Source: Geothermobacter ehrlichii
GTDB lineage: Bacteria > Desulfobacterota > Desulfuromonadia > Desulfuromonadales > Geothermobacteraceae
DNA length: 64,000 nucleotides
Reading direction: 5' to 3'
NCBI RefSeq assembly: GCF_008124615.1
Contig: NZ_VNIB01000004.1
Span: forward strand, 1-64,000
The position numbers and the translations under genes are program-made. Below the pieces are notes generated by a model. The model ran no database searches, was not told the origin of the DNA, and saw nothing but the letters and a program-made list of their open reading frames with translations. The stretch's first letter is position 1. The number at the start of each line of letters is the position of its first letter. This document shows positions 1 to 8,044 of this stretch, piece after piece.

Positions 1-32
1 TCACGAGTGTACTTCCTTCTCTTCGAAACCAT
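1..32 (-). CDS. Start of a putative IS3 OrfA transposase subunit (partial)
   Basis: The ATG lies at 32-30, seven bases after an AGGAGG ribosome site. Only ten codons are visible: MVSKRRKYTR, then a codon beginning GA (Asp or Glu). The KRRKYTRE-like start is typical of IS3-family OrfA helix-turn-helix proteins. It fits the IS end just upstream. Nothing more can be said from this window. Confidence 0.5.
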   Translation of the reverse strand, partial: MVSKRRKYTR

Positions 33-95
33 GCCAGTCCTCCTGACGCTGTTGTAGCAGCTTTTCGGACTGTCCACAATTTCGGGGGAAGGTCA
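1..95 (-). mobile_element. End of an IS3-family insertion sequence, cut by the window edge
   Basis: Read on the minus strand, the segment starts TGACCTTCCCCCGAAATTGT at base 95. This resembles the terminal inverted repeats of IS3-group elements as I remember them. An AGGAGG ribosome site and a short ORF that leaves the window follow. I did not see a target duplication, and the other end lies outside, so family assignment rests on the end sequence and the first residues of the ORF. Confidence 0.55.
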
Positions 96-173
96 AAGGA
101 CAAAAGGTCATTTCAGCAGCCATGCGGCAGCATTGGACCTCTCGCCCCGCACCCCGAACCTACTTACCCTGAA

Positions 174-731
174 TCAGGCCGCCGAACGGACCTCGTAATC
201 CTCCACCATCCGGCGGTAACGCTCGCTGAAATCTTCGGCGACTTCGGCTTCGGCCCGGTGGTAGGCCTCGAGCATGGCCGGCCGCACTTCGGCCGGCAGC
301 ACCCGTTCGGCCAGCGGATAGAGAATCGTATCCTCTTTCTCGATATGCCTGCGCAGCAGTTCGACATAGCCGTAGGCGTTCTCGGCCAGCACGGCCACCT
401 GGTCGGTCGCCCCGTCCAGCGCCTTCTGCGCCGCCGCTTCCATGCCGCGCACGAAAGCCCGCCCCTGGTCGTGTTCCATCAGCATGGCGGCGACCGGTGA
501 ATTCTGCTCCGGCATCCCGTTGGCGACCAGGGCGGTGAACAGGGTCGCCTCTTCCTTGGCGTGATGAAAACGGTCGGCATAATTACGAATGAAGTCGACC
601 GCGTCCAGGTAGAACCGCCAGTCGTCAAAGCGTCCCTGCTCCAGCAGCCGGGTGTTCTTCTCCACCAGGTCGATCATCCGCAGAATCAGCTTGTGCTCCT
701 CGACCATGACGGTCGTGACGTCGGCTTTCAT
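174..731 (-). CDS. Hemerythrin-like HHE cation-binding domain protein
   Basis: A soluble 185-residue protein expected to hold a di-iron centre in a four-helix bundle. Visible ligand motifs are EEHKLILRMIDL near the N-terminus, HHAKEEATLF, EHDQGRAF and RRHIEKEDTILYPL. The start is the ATG at 731, preceded by AGGAGGA; the longer upstream reading frame lacks a ribosome site. It is the last gene of a three-gene run with the CGCPG protein and the DUF1858-like protein. In YtfE/ScdA proteins, which repair Fe-S centres after nitric oxide damage, a small cysteine domain is fused to a hemerythrin domain. Here the parts appear as separate genes, so a nitrosative-stress role is a reasonable inference. 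Confidence 0.85.
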   Translation of the reverse strand: MKADVTTVMVEEHKLILRMIDLVEKNTRLLEQGRFDDWRFYLDAVDFIRNYADRFHHAKEEATLFTALVANGMPEQNSPVAAMLMEHDQGRAFVRGMEAAAQKALDGATDQVAVLAENAYGYVELLRRHIEKEDTILYPLAERVLPAEVRPAMLEAYHRAEAEVAEDFSERYRRMVEDYEVRSAA

Positions 732-733
732 GC

Positions 734-1192
734 TCAGTTCCTCCTCTCGCCGTCCACGCCGATCACCACCACCTCGAGCGGAATGTCCTTGCCGGAGGCC
801 TGCAGCGCCTGCTGCGCCATCATCGCCAGTCCGCGGCAACAGGGGACTTCCATGATGGTCACGGTCAGCGAACGGATATCGTTCTGTTTGAGCATGGCGG
901 TCAGCTTTTCGATGTAGGGGCTGGTGTCGTCCAGCTTCGGACAGGCGTTGACCAGCACCTTGCCTTTGATGAAATCGCGGTGGAATTCAGCGTAGGCAAA
1001 GGGCACGCAGTCGGCGGCGATCAGCAGGTCGGCGTTCTGCAGCCAGGGGGCGCTCGGCGGCACCAGGTGCAGCTGGGTCGGCCACTGGCGAAGTTCGGAC
1101 TGCAGACGGCCGGTCGACTCGGAGTTGGAGATTTCTTTCGCTTCAACGGTCCGGACCTGGGATCCGGGGCAGCCACAGGGAAGTTTGCTCAT
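734..1192 (-). CDS. CGCPG-motif iron-sulfur protein
   Basis: A 152-residue cytosolic protein. It opens with MSKLPCGCPGS and has further cysteines in AADCVPF, NACPKLDD and EVPCCRG, a pattern expected of a metal or Fe-S binding protein. The order PFAYAEFH, ACPKLDD, MEVPCCRGL recalls a conserved family of anaerobes usually annotated as iron-sulfur binding oxidoreductase, though there is no standard CxxCxxCxxxC ferredoxin motif here. The ATG at 1192 was chosen because the cysteine-rich start follows it. The stop lies two bases before the hemerythrin start, so the genes are probably co-transcribed. The biochemical reaction is unknown. Confidence 0.7.
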   Translation of the reverse strand: MSKLPCGCPGSQVRTVEAKEISNSESTGRLQSELRQWPTQLHLVPPSAPWLQNADLLIAADCVPFAYAEFHRDFIKGKVLVNACPKLDDTSPYIEKLTAMLKQNDIRSLTVTIMEVPCCRGLAMMAQQALQASGKDIPLEVVVIGVDGERRN

Positions 1193-1226
1193 GATCGATA
1201 CTCCTTTTTTCTTTCTTGTTTCAGGT

Positions 1227-1445
1227 TCAGGCCAAAGAATCGAGGTAGGCGTTGATTTCCCGTTCGATCCGCGCTTCGACCTCGTCGCCCAGCGCGTGAA
1301 TCGCAACCACATCCTTGAGCAGGCAGATGCCGACGCCGCAGTCGACGCAGCCGATTTCGTAGCGGTTGAGAATCTCGCCGATCTGCGGATGCTGCCTGAC
1401 CACGTTCTGGATTTGCTCTTCGCCGAGACTGTCTTTCAGCTTCAT
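1227..1445 (-). CDS. DUF1858-like small cysteine protein
   Basis: A 72-residue protein, first gene of the run with the CGCPG protein and hemerythrin. Its pattern, QHPQIGEILNRYEIGCVDCG, then a third cysteine and a closing INAYLDSLA, matches the hydrophobic-helix plus CxxC layout of DUF1858, which resembles the N-terminal domain of ScdA/YtfE. The start at 1445 has GGAGAA upstream. Expression probably starts from the FNR/DNR-type promoter around 1471-1520. A role in handling or sensing NO or damaged Fe-S centres is inferred from the neighbours only. Confidence 0.65.
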   Translation of the reverse strand: MKLKDSLGEEQIQNVVRQHPQIGEILNRYEIGCVDCGVGICLLKDVVAIHALGDEVEARIEREINAYLDSLA

Positions 1446-1470
1446 GGCTTTTGTTCTCCTTCGATGAGGT

Positions 1471-1520
1471 TGGCTCCAATCTAGCCGTCCTGCCAGCCAA
1501 AAAACATGATCTGGGTCAAA
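1471..1520 (-). promoter_or_regulatory. FNR/DNR-type box and promoter of the hemerythrin operon
   Basis: On the minus strand TTGACCCAGATCAT occupies 1519-1506, an imperfect match to the CRP/FNR-superfamily palindrome TTGATnnnnATCAA or TTGATnnnnGTCAA. A TAGATT -10 element lies at 1483-1478, giving a start near 1471. The box is therefore centred about 41.5 bases upstream of the start, the standard class II activator position. Which family member binds (FNR, DNR or HcpR) cannot be told from sequence. A second box with the same core lies at 4523. Confidence 0.6.
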
Positions 1521-1665
1521 TAACTGAGTTTTTTTGTCAAGTTTTATATCCGGCCGCCCGGATGCGGACGCCCCCCGCCAATTTCGGCAAAGTTGCCCCC
1601 TTGACCTCCTTCCCCGACCTGCACGACAATTGCCCCACCACGAATCTGCCGAAAAGGAACCATCC

Positions 1666-2586
1666 ATGCACCTCGACAACCTCTTCTGCATCGACCTCGA
1701 CCAACCCGCCCTGCGTGGCTTTCGCAAGTTCATCAGCGCCTGGTGCCTTCAGACGAACGGCAAGACCCTGGTGGTCGATCCCGGCCCGCTCTCGACCATC
1801 CCGCATCTGGTCACGGAACTGCGCCGACGCGGCATCGAGCGGGTCGACTACATTCTGCTGACCCATATCCATATCGATCACGCCGGCGGCACCGGCGCCC
1901 TGCTTCGGGAATTCCCCGGAGCGCAGGTGATCTGCCACCCGGACGGGGTGCGGCACATGGTCGCCCCGCAAAAACTCTGGGAAGGGTCACTGAAAGTCCT
2001 CGGCAGGACCGCCGAGGCCTACGGTGAGATCCAGCCGGTTCCGGCCGAAAATATCGGTTTTACCGGGAAGGTCGGGACCACCGGGATCGAGGTTCACCTC
2101 ACTCCCGGACACGCCCCGCACCACTGCTGCTACCTGGCCGGCGACCTGCTGTTCGCCGGCGAGGTTGCCGGGGTACGCAGCGAAGTCGCGGAGGGAATCT
2201 ACATGCGTCCGGCAACTCCGCCGCGCTTCATCCTGAAGGTCGCCCTCGATTCGGTTCAGCGGATGATCGATCTGCAACCGCGGCGGATGGTCTTCGCCCA
2301 TTACGGCCTGGTCGATGACGCGCTCACCCATCTGCGTATCGGTCACCGCCAGTTGCAACTCTGGGTCAGGGGAGCGGCCGCCGTCGCCGCCGGCGGACAG
2401 AACGATACCGCCGCTTTCATCGACTGGCTGCTGGAGCGGGACGAGATTTTCCGTAATATCGACCAGCTCGACGAGGATCTGCTGCAGCGCGAACGGGAAT
2501 TCATCGGCAACAGCTTTCGCGGCATGCGCGACTACGTCGCCGGCCTCAGCGAAACCGAGCGACAGGCGCTGCTGGCCGCCACATGA
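1666..2586 (+). CDS. Metallo-beta-lactamase fold hydrolase
   Basis: A 306-residue soluble enzyme with the signature zinc/iron motif LTHIHIDHAGG, followed by the later ligands in LTPGHAPHH and AGDLLFAGE, and a distal HYG. The product can be placed only in the glyoxalase II-like superfamily; the substrate is unknown. The C-terminal third (after about residue 230) is helical and may close over the active site. The ATG at 1666 follows AAAAGGAA. It is transcribed divergently from the hemerythrin operon across a 220-base gap, so it could share the FNR/DNR-type box there. Confidence 0.85.
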   Translation: MHLDNLFCIDLDQPALRGFRKFISAWCLQTNGKTLVVDPGPLSTIPHLVTELRRRGIERVDYILLTHIHIDHAGGTGALLREFPGAQVICHPDGVRHMVAPQKLWEGSLKVLGRTAEAYGEIQPVPAENIGFTGKVGTTGIEVHLTPGHAPHHCCYLAGDLLFAGEVAGVRSEVAEGIYMRPATPPRFILKVALDSVQRMIDLQPRRMVFAHYGLVDDALTHLRIGHRQLQLWVRGAAAVAAGGQNDTAAFIDWLLERDEIFRNIDQLDEDLLQREREFIGNSFRGMRDYVAGLSETERQALLAAT

Positions 2587-2748
2587 CTGGATGTGGAGTT
2601 CACCCTGGGGCTGCATGTCTGCGACGGCAAGGGCCCGGTAAAAGCATGCGCCCCACTTGCCCCCCACTCGATCTGCAACCCGCAAAGCGGGCTGCCCGAA
2701 CTGCAAGAACGTGAGTCCGTAAGGCGGGGAGAAAAACGCCCTCTCTCC

Positions 2749-3273
2749 CTACTTCACCACCCCGCACGCCATGCGTGCCCCGCCGCCGCCAAGTTTCTCC
2801 GGCTGGTCGGAGTAGTTGTCACCGCCGGCATGAATCATCAGCGAACGCCCCTGCAGATCCTCCAGCCTGAGCCGGGGAGCGAGTACCGGGGTGCCTGCCC
2901 GGCCATTGCTGTCAACAGTCAGAACCGGCAGATCGCCAAGATGGCCATCCCCCCAGGGAGGGCCGTGGTGACCAGTTCCGGCCGGATCATAATGACCGCC
3001 GGCAGCAAGAGCCGGAACCATCCGGCCGTCTTTTTCCTTCGGCTCACAGCTCGGATTCCGGTGGACATGAAGACCATGCTTCCCGGGTTCCAGGCCGTGC
3101 AGCCGCGGAGTGAAAACCACACCATAGGCTGTCTGCTCGGCGGTTACGGTTCCAACTGCCTGACCTATCCCGCCGGCATCAACCAGGTTCATCGAAATGA
3201 TGACCCCGGCAAAAGCACTACCGGCAACAGCCAGGAAGGCACCTGCCAGCATGATCACAAGTTTTGTCCGCAT
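2749..3273 (-). CDS. sodC: Copper-zinc superoxide dismutase, periplasmic
   Basis: A 174-residue precursor with a signal peptide (residues 1-22, ending GSAFA). Copper and zinc ligands are visible: H69 and H71 in LHVHRNPSC, bridging H94 in GGHYDP, a histidine near H103, H111 and D114 in GHLGD, and H148 in MIHAGGDN. C76 and C170 can form the conserved disulfide. It converts superoxide to peroxide in the periplasm, useful to an anaerobe meeting oxygen. It is convergent with the hydrolase gene and appears monocistronic; a weak hairpin follows the stop. Confidence 0.93.
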   Translation of the reverse strand: MRTKLVIMLAGAFLAVAGSAFAGVIISMNLVDAGGIGQAVGTVTAEQTAYGVVFTPRLHGLEPGKHGLHVHRNPSCEPKEKDGRMVPALAAGGHYDPAGTGHHGPPWGDGHLGDLPVLTVDSNGRAGTPVLAPRLRLEDLQGRSLMIHAGGDNYSDQPEKLGGGGARMACGVVK

Positions 3274-3327
3274 AACCAGTCCTCCGGCCGGAACTGATCC
3301 GACTTGCGTTCCGGCGGCAAAGCCCGA

Positions 3328-3354
3328 AGCAGTGAGTTCATCGCCGATTCAGGT
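3328..3354. repeat. Possible degenerate remnant of the 165-bp palindromic repeat
   Basis: The sequence CAGTGAGTTCAT followed by CGCC and GATTCAGGT joins pieces of the two terminal arms of the repeat described at 9596, 13526 and 33049, with the interior missing. It resembles the 48-bp short copy at 12338 but is more eroded. It lies in the gap upstream of sodC. Confidence 0.35.
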
Positions 3355-3482
3355 AAAAACGCAGCCTCTGCTGCCATTCTACCCCGATAACGGTTCCGGC
3401 GCACGAAGGGAGCGGTAGAATTGTAGAAGGAGCACGGAATGCTGAACACCGGGCGCCAGGAGGGAATTTCTTACAGCTTATG

Positions 3483-4487
3483 TCAATGCCCAAACCGATC
3501 GGCCAGCGGAATCAGCCGCTGAAAGTCCTGCGGAGTCAGACTGCTGTGCCAGTGTCCGCTGAGCATCCCGGTGGACACGCCTGCGGCAAACAACAGCAGA
3601 ACAACCAGGGCGAATCCCCAGCCGGGCAGCGAACGCTGCCAGAAAGACAGACGGACAGCCAGGGCCCCGGGCTGCGGGCAGACAGAAACGCAGTTCAGGC
3701 AGGCGGTACATTCCGGGGAGCGAATCACCTGCCTGTGCTGTACCGGAAGCTGCGCCGGGCAGGCCCGGCTGCAGGCGCCGCAGTCGATGCAGTGCAGTTC
3801 ACTGCGGCGGATCTTGAGCGGGCTGAGCATGCTCAGCAGACCGAGCAGAGCCCCGTAGGGACAGAGATAGCGGCACCAGAAATTCCGGTAGAAAACCGAC
3901 AGGACGGCCAGTCCCAGGATAATCGCCAGACTCAGCCCGGAGGGCCTGATGAAAAAATCGAGCATGCGCACATCGGCCACCGCCCAGTAGGGGGAAGCCA
4001 GAAATCCCCGCAAAACCGCCGCCGGCATGTCGATGATGATCAGCTTGAAGAAAAACAGCAGCAGGGCGTATTTCAGGGTCCGCAGAGGGATATCGAGCCA
4101 GCGCCAGATAACAAGATTACGCCCGCAGAGTTTTCTCCCCAGCTTCCAGAGCGCCTCCTCCAGGGTTCCAACCGGGCAGAGCCAGGAACAGAAGGACTTT
4201 TTCGCCAGCAGCGCCATGGCGAAAAAGGTCAGCAGCAGCACCAGCGCAGCCGGGTGGACGGTGTCGAATTCGCCATTCACCAGCCAGTGCTTGAGACTCA
4301 CCAGGGCACCAATGGGCAGAAAGCCCTCGACGCCGGGCGGCCGCCAGTAATCGGGCGTCTGGCCGAAACTGCGGTAGTGATGCACGAACAGGCTGAACTG
4401 GACGCCGAGAAACAGGCACCAGGCGAGAAACAGCCACTGAACCAGCGGACGCAAAACGGTGGTTTTTTTTAAAATCCTGATTTCCAT
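3483..4487 (-). CDS. NapH/NosR-type membrane polyferredoxin
   Basis: A 334-residue membrane protein with about five hydrophobic segments. Two CxxxCP motifs follow transmembrane helices (CSWLCPVG, CRYLCPYG). Two ferredoxin-type clusters come next (CIDCGACSRACP and CTACLNCVSVCP), and a last hydrophobic segment ends the protein. This is the layout of NapH, NosR and CcoG-like proteins, which pass electrons between the quinone pool and periplasmic or Fe-S acceptors. No partner oxidoreductase is adjacent, so the acceptor is unknown. The start codon is almost at the predicted transcription start of an FNR/DNR-type promoter, implying a leaderless or nearly leaderless mRNA. Confidence 0.85.
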   Translation of the reverse strand: MEIRILKKTTVLRPLVQWLFLAWCLFLGVQFSLFVHHYRSFGQTPDYWRPPGVEGFLPIGALVSLKHWLVNGEFDTVHPAALVLLLTFFAMALLAKKSFCSWLCPVGTLEEALWKLGRKLCGRNLVIWRWLDIPLRTLKYALLLFFFKLIIIDMPAAVLRGFLASPYWAVADVRMLDFFIRPSGLSLAIILGLAVLSVFYRNFWCRYLCPYGALLGLLSMLSPLKIRRSELHCIDCGACSRACPAQLPVQHRQVIRSPECTACLNCVSVCPQPGALAVRLSFWQRSLPGWGFALVVLLLFAAGVSTGMLSGHWHSSLTPQDFQRLIPLADRFGH

Positions 4488-4536
4488 AGAGGTAAGTCTA
4501 CCTCAACGACAGGCCGGATAACTTGACCCACATCAA
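4488..4536 (-). promoter_or_regulatory. FNR/DNR-type box and promoter of the polyferredoxin gene
   Basis: TTGACCCACATCAA at 4523-4536 is a near-perfect CRP/FNR-superfamily palindrome and shares its core with the box at 1506. On the minus strand a TAGACT -10 lies at 4500-4495. The predicted start is near 4488, again placing the box centre about 41.5 bases upstream. The ATG begins at 4487, so little or no 5' untranslated region is expected. Confidence 0.6.
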
Positions 4537-4766
4537 AAATCCGGCCGACCGAAGAGGTGTGTCCTGCCGTAACTGGGCCCAGTGGAGCAGCAGATGACTT
4601 CATCCGAACCGACCGTCACTCATTCTTGATCCGCCCCCTGGGCGGCTGCGGTTATTTTTTTCAGCCGCCGATTTTCGCCCTTTGCCGGCGTTCTGATTGC
4701 CGGCGGGGTGATGCCTCCGGCACCGCCTCTGGACCCGAATCTTCGAATCGGTTATGCTCCTGCGCC

Positions 4767-5753
4767 ATGAACAGCGCGCAGAGTTCACCGCGTCCCCTAC
4801 CCTGGCAGCCAAAAACCACACCGCTGATGCTGGCGCCCATGCAGGGGCTGACCAACCCGGCCCTGCGCTCGGTGATCATCCGCCAGAGCCGCCCGGACGT
4901 GGTCTTCACCGAATTCCTGCGCGTCAGTCCCGTCAGCCGCAAACGTTTTTCCCGCCGCGACCAGAAAGAGCTAGCGGCGATGCAGGAAGGCGTGCCGCTG
5001 GTGGTGCAGCTGGTCGGGCACGGAATCGGCCCCCTGATCGAGGCCGCGCGTATCGCCCAGGACGCCGGAGCCAGGCATCTCAATCTCAACCTCGGCTGTC
5101 CCTACGGCCGCATGACCACCGCCGCCACCGGTGGCGCCCTGCTGGCCAAACCTGAAGAGCTGGCGGAACTGCTGCCGGCCCTGCGCCGGGCCGTCGACGG
5201 CGACCTGTCGGTCAAAATCCGCTGCGGCTACAACGACCCGGGGCAGATTTTCGGGCTCCTCCCCCTGATCGAGGATGCCGGCGTCGACTGGCTGATTCTG
5301 CACCCGCGCACGGTGGTCCAGAAATACGCCGGCGCCGCCGATCACGCCATCACGGCGGAGGTGGTCCGCCGCACCCGCCTGCCCGTCATCGCCAACGGCG
5401 ACATCCGGGGAAAGGACGACGCCGAACGGGTCCTGAAGCTGACCGGCGCCGTCGGGCTGATGATCGGACGGGCGGCCATAGCCGATCCCCTCATTTTCAG
5501 CCGCCTGCGGGGAACGCTGCCCGCCGAAAGGACTCCGGAAACCCGGCTGCAGGAGCTGAAGAGTTTTTTGATGGAACTGCTGCCCCTCTATCAGCAGCGG
5601 TTCTGCGGTGAGAAACAGGTCCTGGACAAGATCAAGAATGTCCTCGTTTTCATCGAGGACCCGGAGCTTGCGCCGCTGGTCAAACAATTGAAAAAAAGCC
5701 GGCAGCTGCCGGCTTTTCTCGAGCGACTGGAAAGCTTTCAGCCGGCCGGTTGA
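4767..5753 (+). CDS. tRNA-dihydrouridine synthase, Dus family
   Basis: A 328-residue FMN enzyme that reduces uridines in the tRNA D-loop with NADPH. Visible family motifs are APMQGLTNPALR at the start of the TIM barrel, LNLGCPYGRM with the catalytic cysteine (C111), a GGALL turn, LHPRTVVQKY and VIANGDI. The GCPYGRM variant and overall length resemble the DusC branch more than DusB, but which uridine is modified cannot be decided. ATG 4767 was preferred because the family N-terminus (TPLMLAPMQG) begins 18 residues later; the upstream extension is proline/cysteine rich and unlike the family. Confidence 0.85.
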   Translation: MNSAQSSPRPLPWQPKTTPLMLAPMQGLTNPALRSVIIRQSRPDVVFTEFLRVSPVSRKRFSRRDQKELAAMQEGVPLVVQLVGHGIGPLIEAARIAQDAGARHLNLNLGCPYGRMTTAATGGALLAKPEELAELLPALRRAVDGDLSVKIRCGYNDPGQIFGLLPLIEDAGVDWLILHPRTVVQKYAGAADHAITAEVVRRTRLPVIANGDIRGKDDAERVLKLTGAVGLMIGRAAIADPLIFSRLRGTLPAERTPETRLQELKSFLMELLPLYQQRFCGEKQVLDKIKNVLVFIEDPELAPLVKQLKKSRQLPAFLERLESFQPAG

Positions 5754-5797
5754 CACGGGATCGACCGCCTGGAAAATCTGCGGGATTGGACGGAACC

Positions 5798-6913
5798 TCA
5801 TCCGAGAAAGGAATTGACCTCGGCCAGGGGCAGGCCGAAAGCTTCAGCCACCCCGGCGCAGACAACCTGCCCGTCGATGATATTGAGACCGGCCCTGAGG
5901 CCCCCATCCTCCCGTACGGCGCGTTGCCAGCCCTTGTCGGCCAGTTTCCTGGCGTAGGGGAGGGTGGCGTTGGTCAGGGCCAGAGTCGAGGTCAGCGGCA
6001 CTCCGCCCGGCATGTTGGCCACGCAGTAGTGGATGATGCCGTCGACCTCGTAGATGGGATCCTGATGGGTTGTCGGCCGGGATGTCTCGAAACAGCCTCC
6101 CTGGTCGATGGCCACATCGACCAGCACGGCCCCCTTTTTCATGGTCTTGAGCATGTCGCGGGTGATCAGCTTGGGCGCCTTGGCGCCGCGCAGCAGCACC
6201 GCTCCGATAACAGCGTCGGCTTCCCGCACCAGCTCGCGGATGGTGGCCGGCGACGACATGATGGGAAAGCAATTTTTCGGCATCACTTCGTCCAGGTGGC
6301 GCAACCGGGGCAGGCTGGCGTCGAGTAGATAGACCTTGGCCCCAAGGCCGCAGGCCATCAGCGCCGCCTGGGTGCCGACGGTACCGCCACCGATGACCAG
6401 GATGGTCGCCGGCGGCACGCCCGCTACGCCGCCGAGCAGCAGCCCACGCCCGCCCTGCGCCCGCTCCAGGTACTTGGCCGCTTCCTGGGCCGCCATGCGT
6501 CCCGCCACCTCGCTCATCGGTATCAGCAGCGGCAGGCCACCGTGCGCATCGGTCACCGTTTCGTAGGCGATGCAGACCGCCCTGCGCTCCATCATCGCCC
6601 GCGTCAGCTCCTCGCTGGCGGCGAAATGAAAATAGGTGAAAACGATCTGCCCCGGCCGGATCAGCGGATATTCCGACGGCTGCGGTTCCTTGACGTGCAT
6701 TACCATCTCGGCCCGGGCGTAGATCTCCGCCGCTTCGGCCACAATCTCCGCCCCGGCCTCGACATAGGCGCTGTCCGGAAAGCCCGACGCCAAACCGGCA
6801 TCCTTTTCGACCAGCACCTGGTGCCCACCTTCGCGCAGCGTCTCGACGCCGGCCGGCGTCATGCAGACACGGTTTTCGTTCGCCTTGATTTCCCTGAGAA
6901 TGCCGACAATCAT
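5798..6913 (-). CDS. ald: Alanine dehydrogenase
   Basis: A 371-residue NAD-dependent enzyme interconverting L-alanine and pyruvate plus ammonia. The start MIVGILREIKANENRV, the MHVKEPQPSEY substrate-site segment, FTYFHFAAS and the Rossmann motif VIGGGTVGTQAA are all diagnostic, and length matches the family. It is convergent with the Dus gene and divergent from an Lrp/AsnC gene across 131 bases, the arrangement seen where an AldR-type regulator controls ald in response to amino acids. Confidence 0.95.
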   Translation of the reverse strand: MIVGILREIKANENRVCMTPAGVETLREGGHQVLVEKDAGLASGFPDSAYVEAGAEIVAEAAEIYARAEMVMHVKEPQPSEYPLIRPGQIVFTYFHFAASEELTRAMMERRAVCIAYETVTDAHGGLPLLIPMSEVAGRMAAQEAAKYLERAQGGRGLLLGGVAGVPPATILVIGGGTVGTQAALMACGLGAKVYLLDASLPRLRHLDEVMPKNCFPIMSSPATIRELVREADAVIGAVLLRGAKAPKLITRDMLKTMKKGAVLVDVAIDQGGCFETSRPTTHQDPIYEVDGIIHYCVANMPGGVPLTSTLALTNATLPYARKLADKGWQRAVREDGGLRAGLNIIDGQVVCAGVAEAFGLPLAEVNSFLG

Positions 6914-6984
6914 CGCCGCCTCCCCCCTGTCTGTTTTTATCAAAAAGTTTACCAGGAAAATGCACAAATGTTCTTGCGTTTTCC

Positions 6985-7013
6985 TTGACGCCAACCCAGT
7001 GTGACGCAATAAT
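6985..7013 (+). promoter_or_regulatory. Promoter of the lrp-like gene in the ald divergent region
   Basis: TTGACG at 6985-6990 and AATAAT at 7008-7013 are separated by 17 bases, a good housekeeping promoter match. Transcription would begin near 7020, 25 bases before the ATG. The surrounding 131-base region is the likely binding site of the regulator itself. Confidence 0.5.
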
Positions 7014-7044
7014 CTTTTATACAAAGTAAATATTGAGCAATTTC

Positions 7045-7551
7045 ATGTCAGAAATCGAACTCGACTCCATAGATCGGGCAATCCTGCGGGCGCTGCAACG
7101 CAACGGCCGTCTCAGCAACGTCCAGCTCGCCGAACAGGTCGGCCTGTCGGAATCGGCCTGCCTGCGCCGGGTGCGCCAGCTCGAGGAAACGGGCGTCATC
7201 GACCGTTACGTCATGCTGGTCAATCCGCAGGCGATCGACCGCGACGGCACCGTCTTTGTCCGCATCACCCTCGACGGCCAGCAGGCGGAACGCCTGGCCG
7301 CCTTCGAAACCGCAGTGCGTCAGGTGTCCGAGGTGATGGAATGCTACCTGATCAGCGGCGACTTCGATTACCTGCTGCGCATCTGCGTCAGCAGCGCCAA
7401 CGACTACATGCGGATCCACGAAAAGCTGACCAGCCTGCCCGGCGTGCTGCGGGTGCAAAGCTCATTCGCCCTGCGTACCGTGCACCGCACCACGGAACTG
7501 CCGCTCGACGAGTCCTCCCCGCAACCTGCAAACGGGGCCGGAAACGGGTAG
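7045..7551 (+). CDS. Lrp/AsnC-family transcriptional regulator next to ald
   Basis: A 168-residue regulator with an N-terminal winged helix-turn-helix (IDRAILRALQRNGR, then VGLSESACLRRVRQLE) and a C-terminal RAM ligand-binding domain ending LPGVLRVQSSFALRTV. Divergent pairing with ald suggests that it senses alanine or a related amino acid and controls alanine dehydrogenase. The ATG at 7045 is used here; an in-frame TTG at 7033 is the alternative, and neither has a strong ribosome site. Confidence 0.9.
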   Translation: MSEIELDSIDRAILRALQRNGRLSNVQLAEQVGLSESACLRRVRQLEETGVIDRYVMLVNPQAIDRDGTVFVRITLDGQQAERLAAFETAVRQVSEVMECYLISGDFDYLLRICVSSANDYMRIHEKLTSLPGVLRVQSSFALRTVHRTTELPLDESSPQPANGAGNG

Positions 7552-7593
7552 AATGAAAACAGGAAAACCAACAGAAACAAAGGGAACCAGTAC

Positions 7594-8019
7594 ATGCGGC
7601 GCATACTGATTATCGATGACGACCCGCTCTTCCTCGACACTCTCCGGAAAAGCATCAACCAGGATTTCCCGGCCCTCGAGGTCATCACCCACAGCAACCC
7701 CGTCGCCGGTCTGCGCGACATCGGCCCCGATATCGACCTGCTTCTGATCGATCTCGAAATGCCTGGAATGGACGGCAGCAAGCTGCTGCACTATGCCAAG
7801 CATCGCGGGGTCGACAAGAGCCGGATCATAGTCCTGTCCGGCTGCGACGCCGAAGATTTGCATCGCATCTTTCCCATGGGAACCTGCCTGGCGGTGCTGA
7901 ACAAGCACGAGGCAAGACAGCGCCAGGTGCTGCGCATGGTGCTGGCCTCGATGCAGACCGGCGGCGGAAAAACACCGACCGGCAAACGCGCCGCCGACAA
8001 AAACAAGCAGCGGGTCTGA
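7594..8019 (+). CDS. Stand-alone response-regulator receiver protein
   Basis: A 141-residue single REC domain. The acidic pair is in LIIDDDPLF, the phosphoacceptor in LLIDLEMPGMDG, and the conserved serine in IIVLSGCDA; the usual lysine is in AVLNKHEA. There is no output domain, only a basic tail (TGKRAADKNKQ). No histidine kinase is adjacent, so its partner is elsewhere. Such proteins work as phosphorelay or chemotaxis-like carriers. Confidence 0.85.
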   Translation: MRRILIIDDDPLFLDTLRKSINQDFPALEVITHSNPVAGLRDIGPDIDLLLIDLEMPGMDGSKLLHYAKHRGVDKSRIIVLSGCDAEDLHRIFPMGTCLAVLNKHEARQRQVLRMVLASMQTGGGKTPTGKRAADKNKQRV

Positions 8020-8044
8020 AGTGTTCTCATGCCGGACGACGTGC

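Noticed and set aside
2640-2750. GEMM-like riboswitch (GCAAAGC core) upstream of nothing
   Set aside because: The match is a plain CCCGC AAA GCGGG hairpin; it lies at the 3' ends of convergent genes and lacks the rest of the aptamer.
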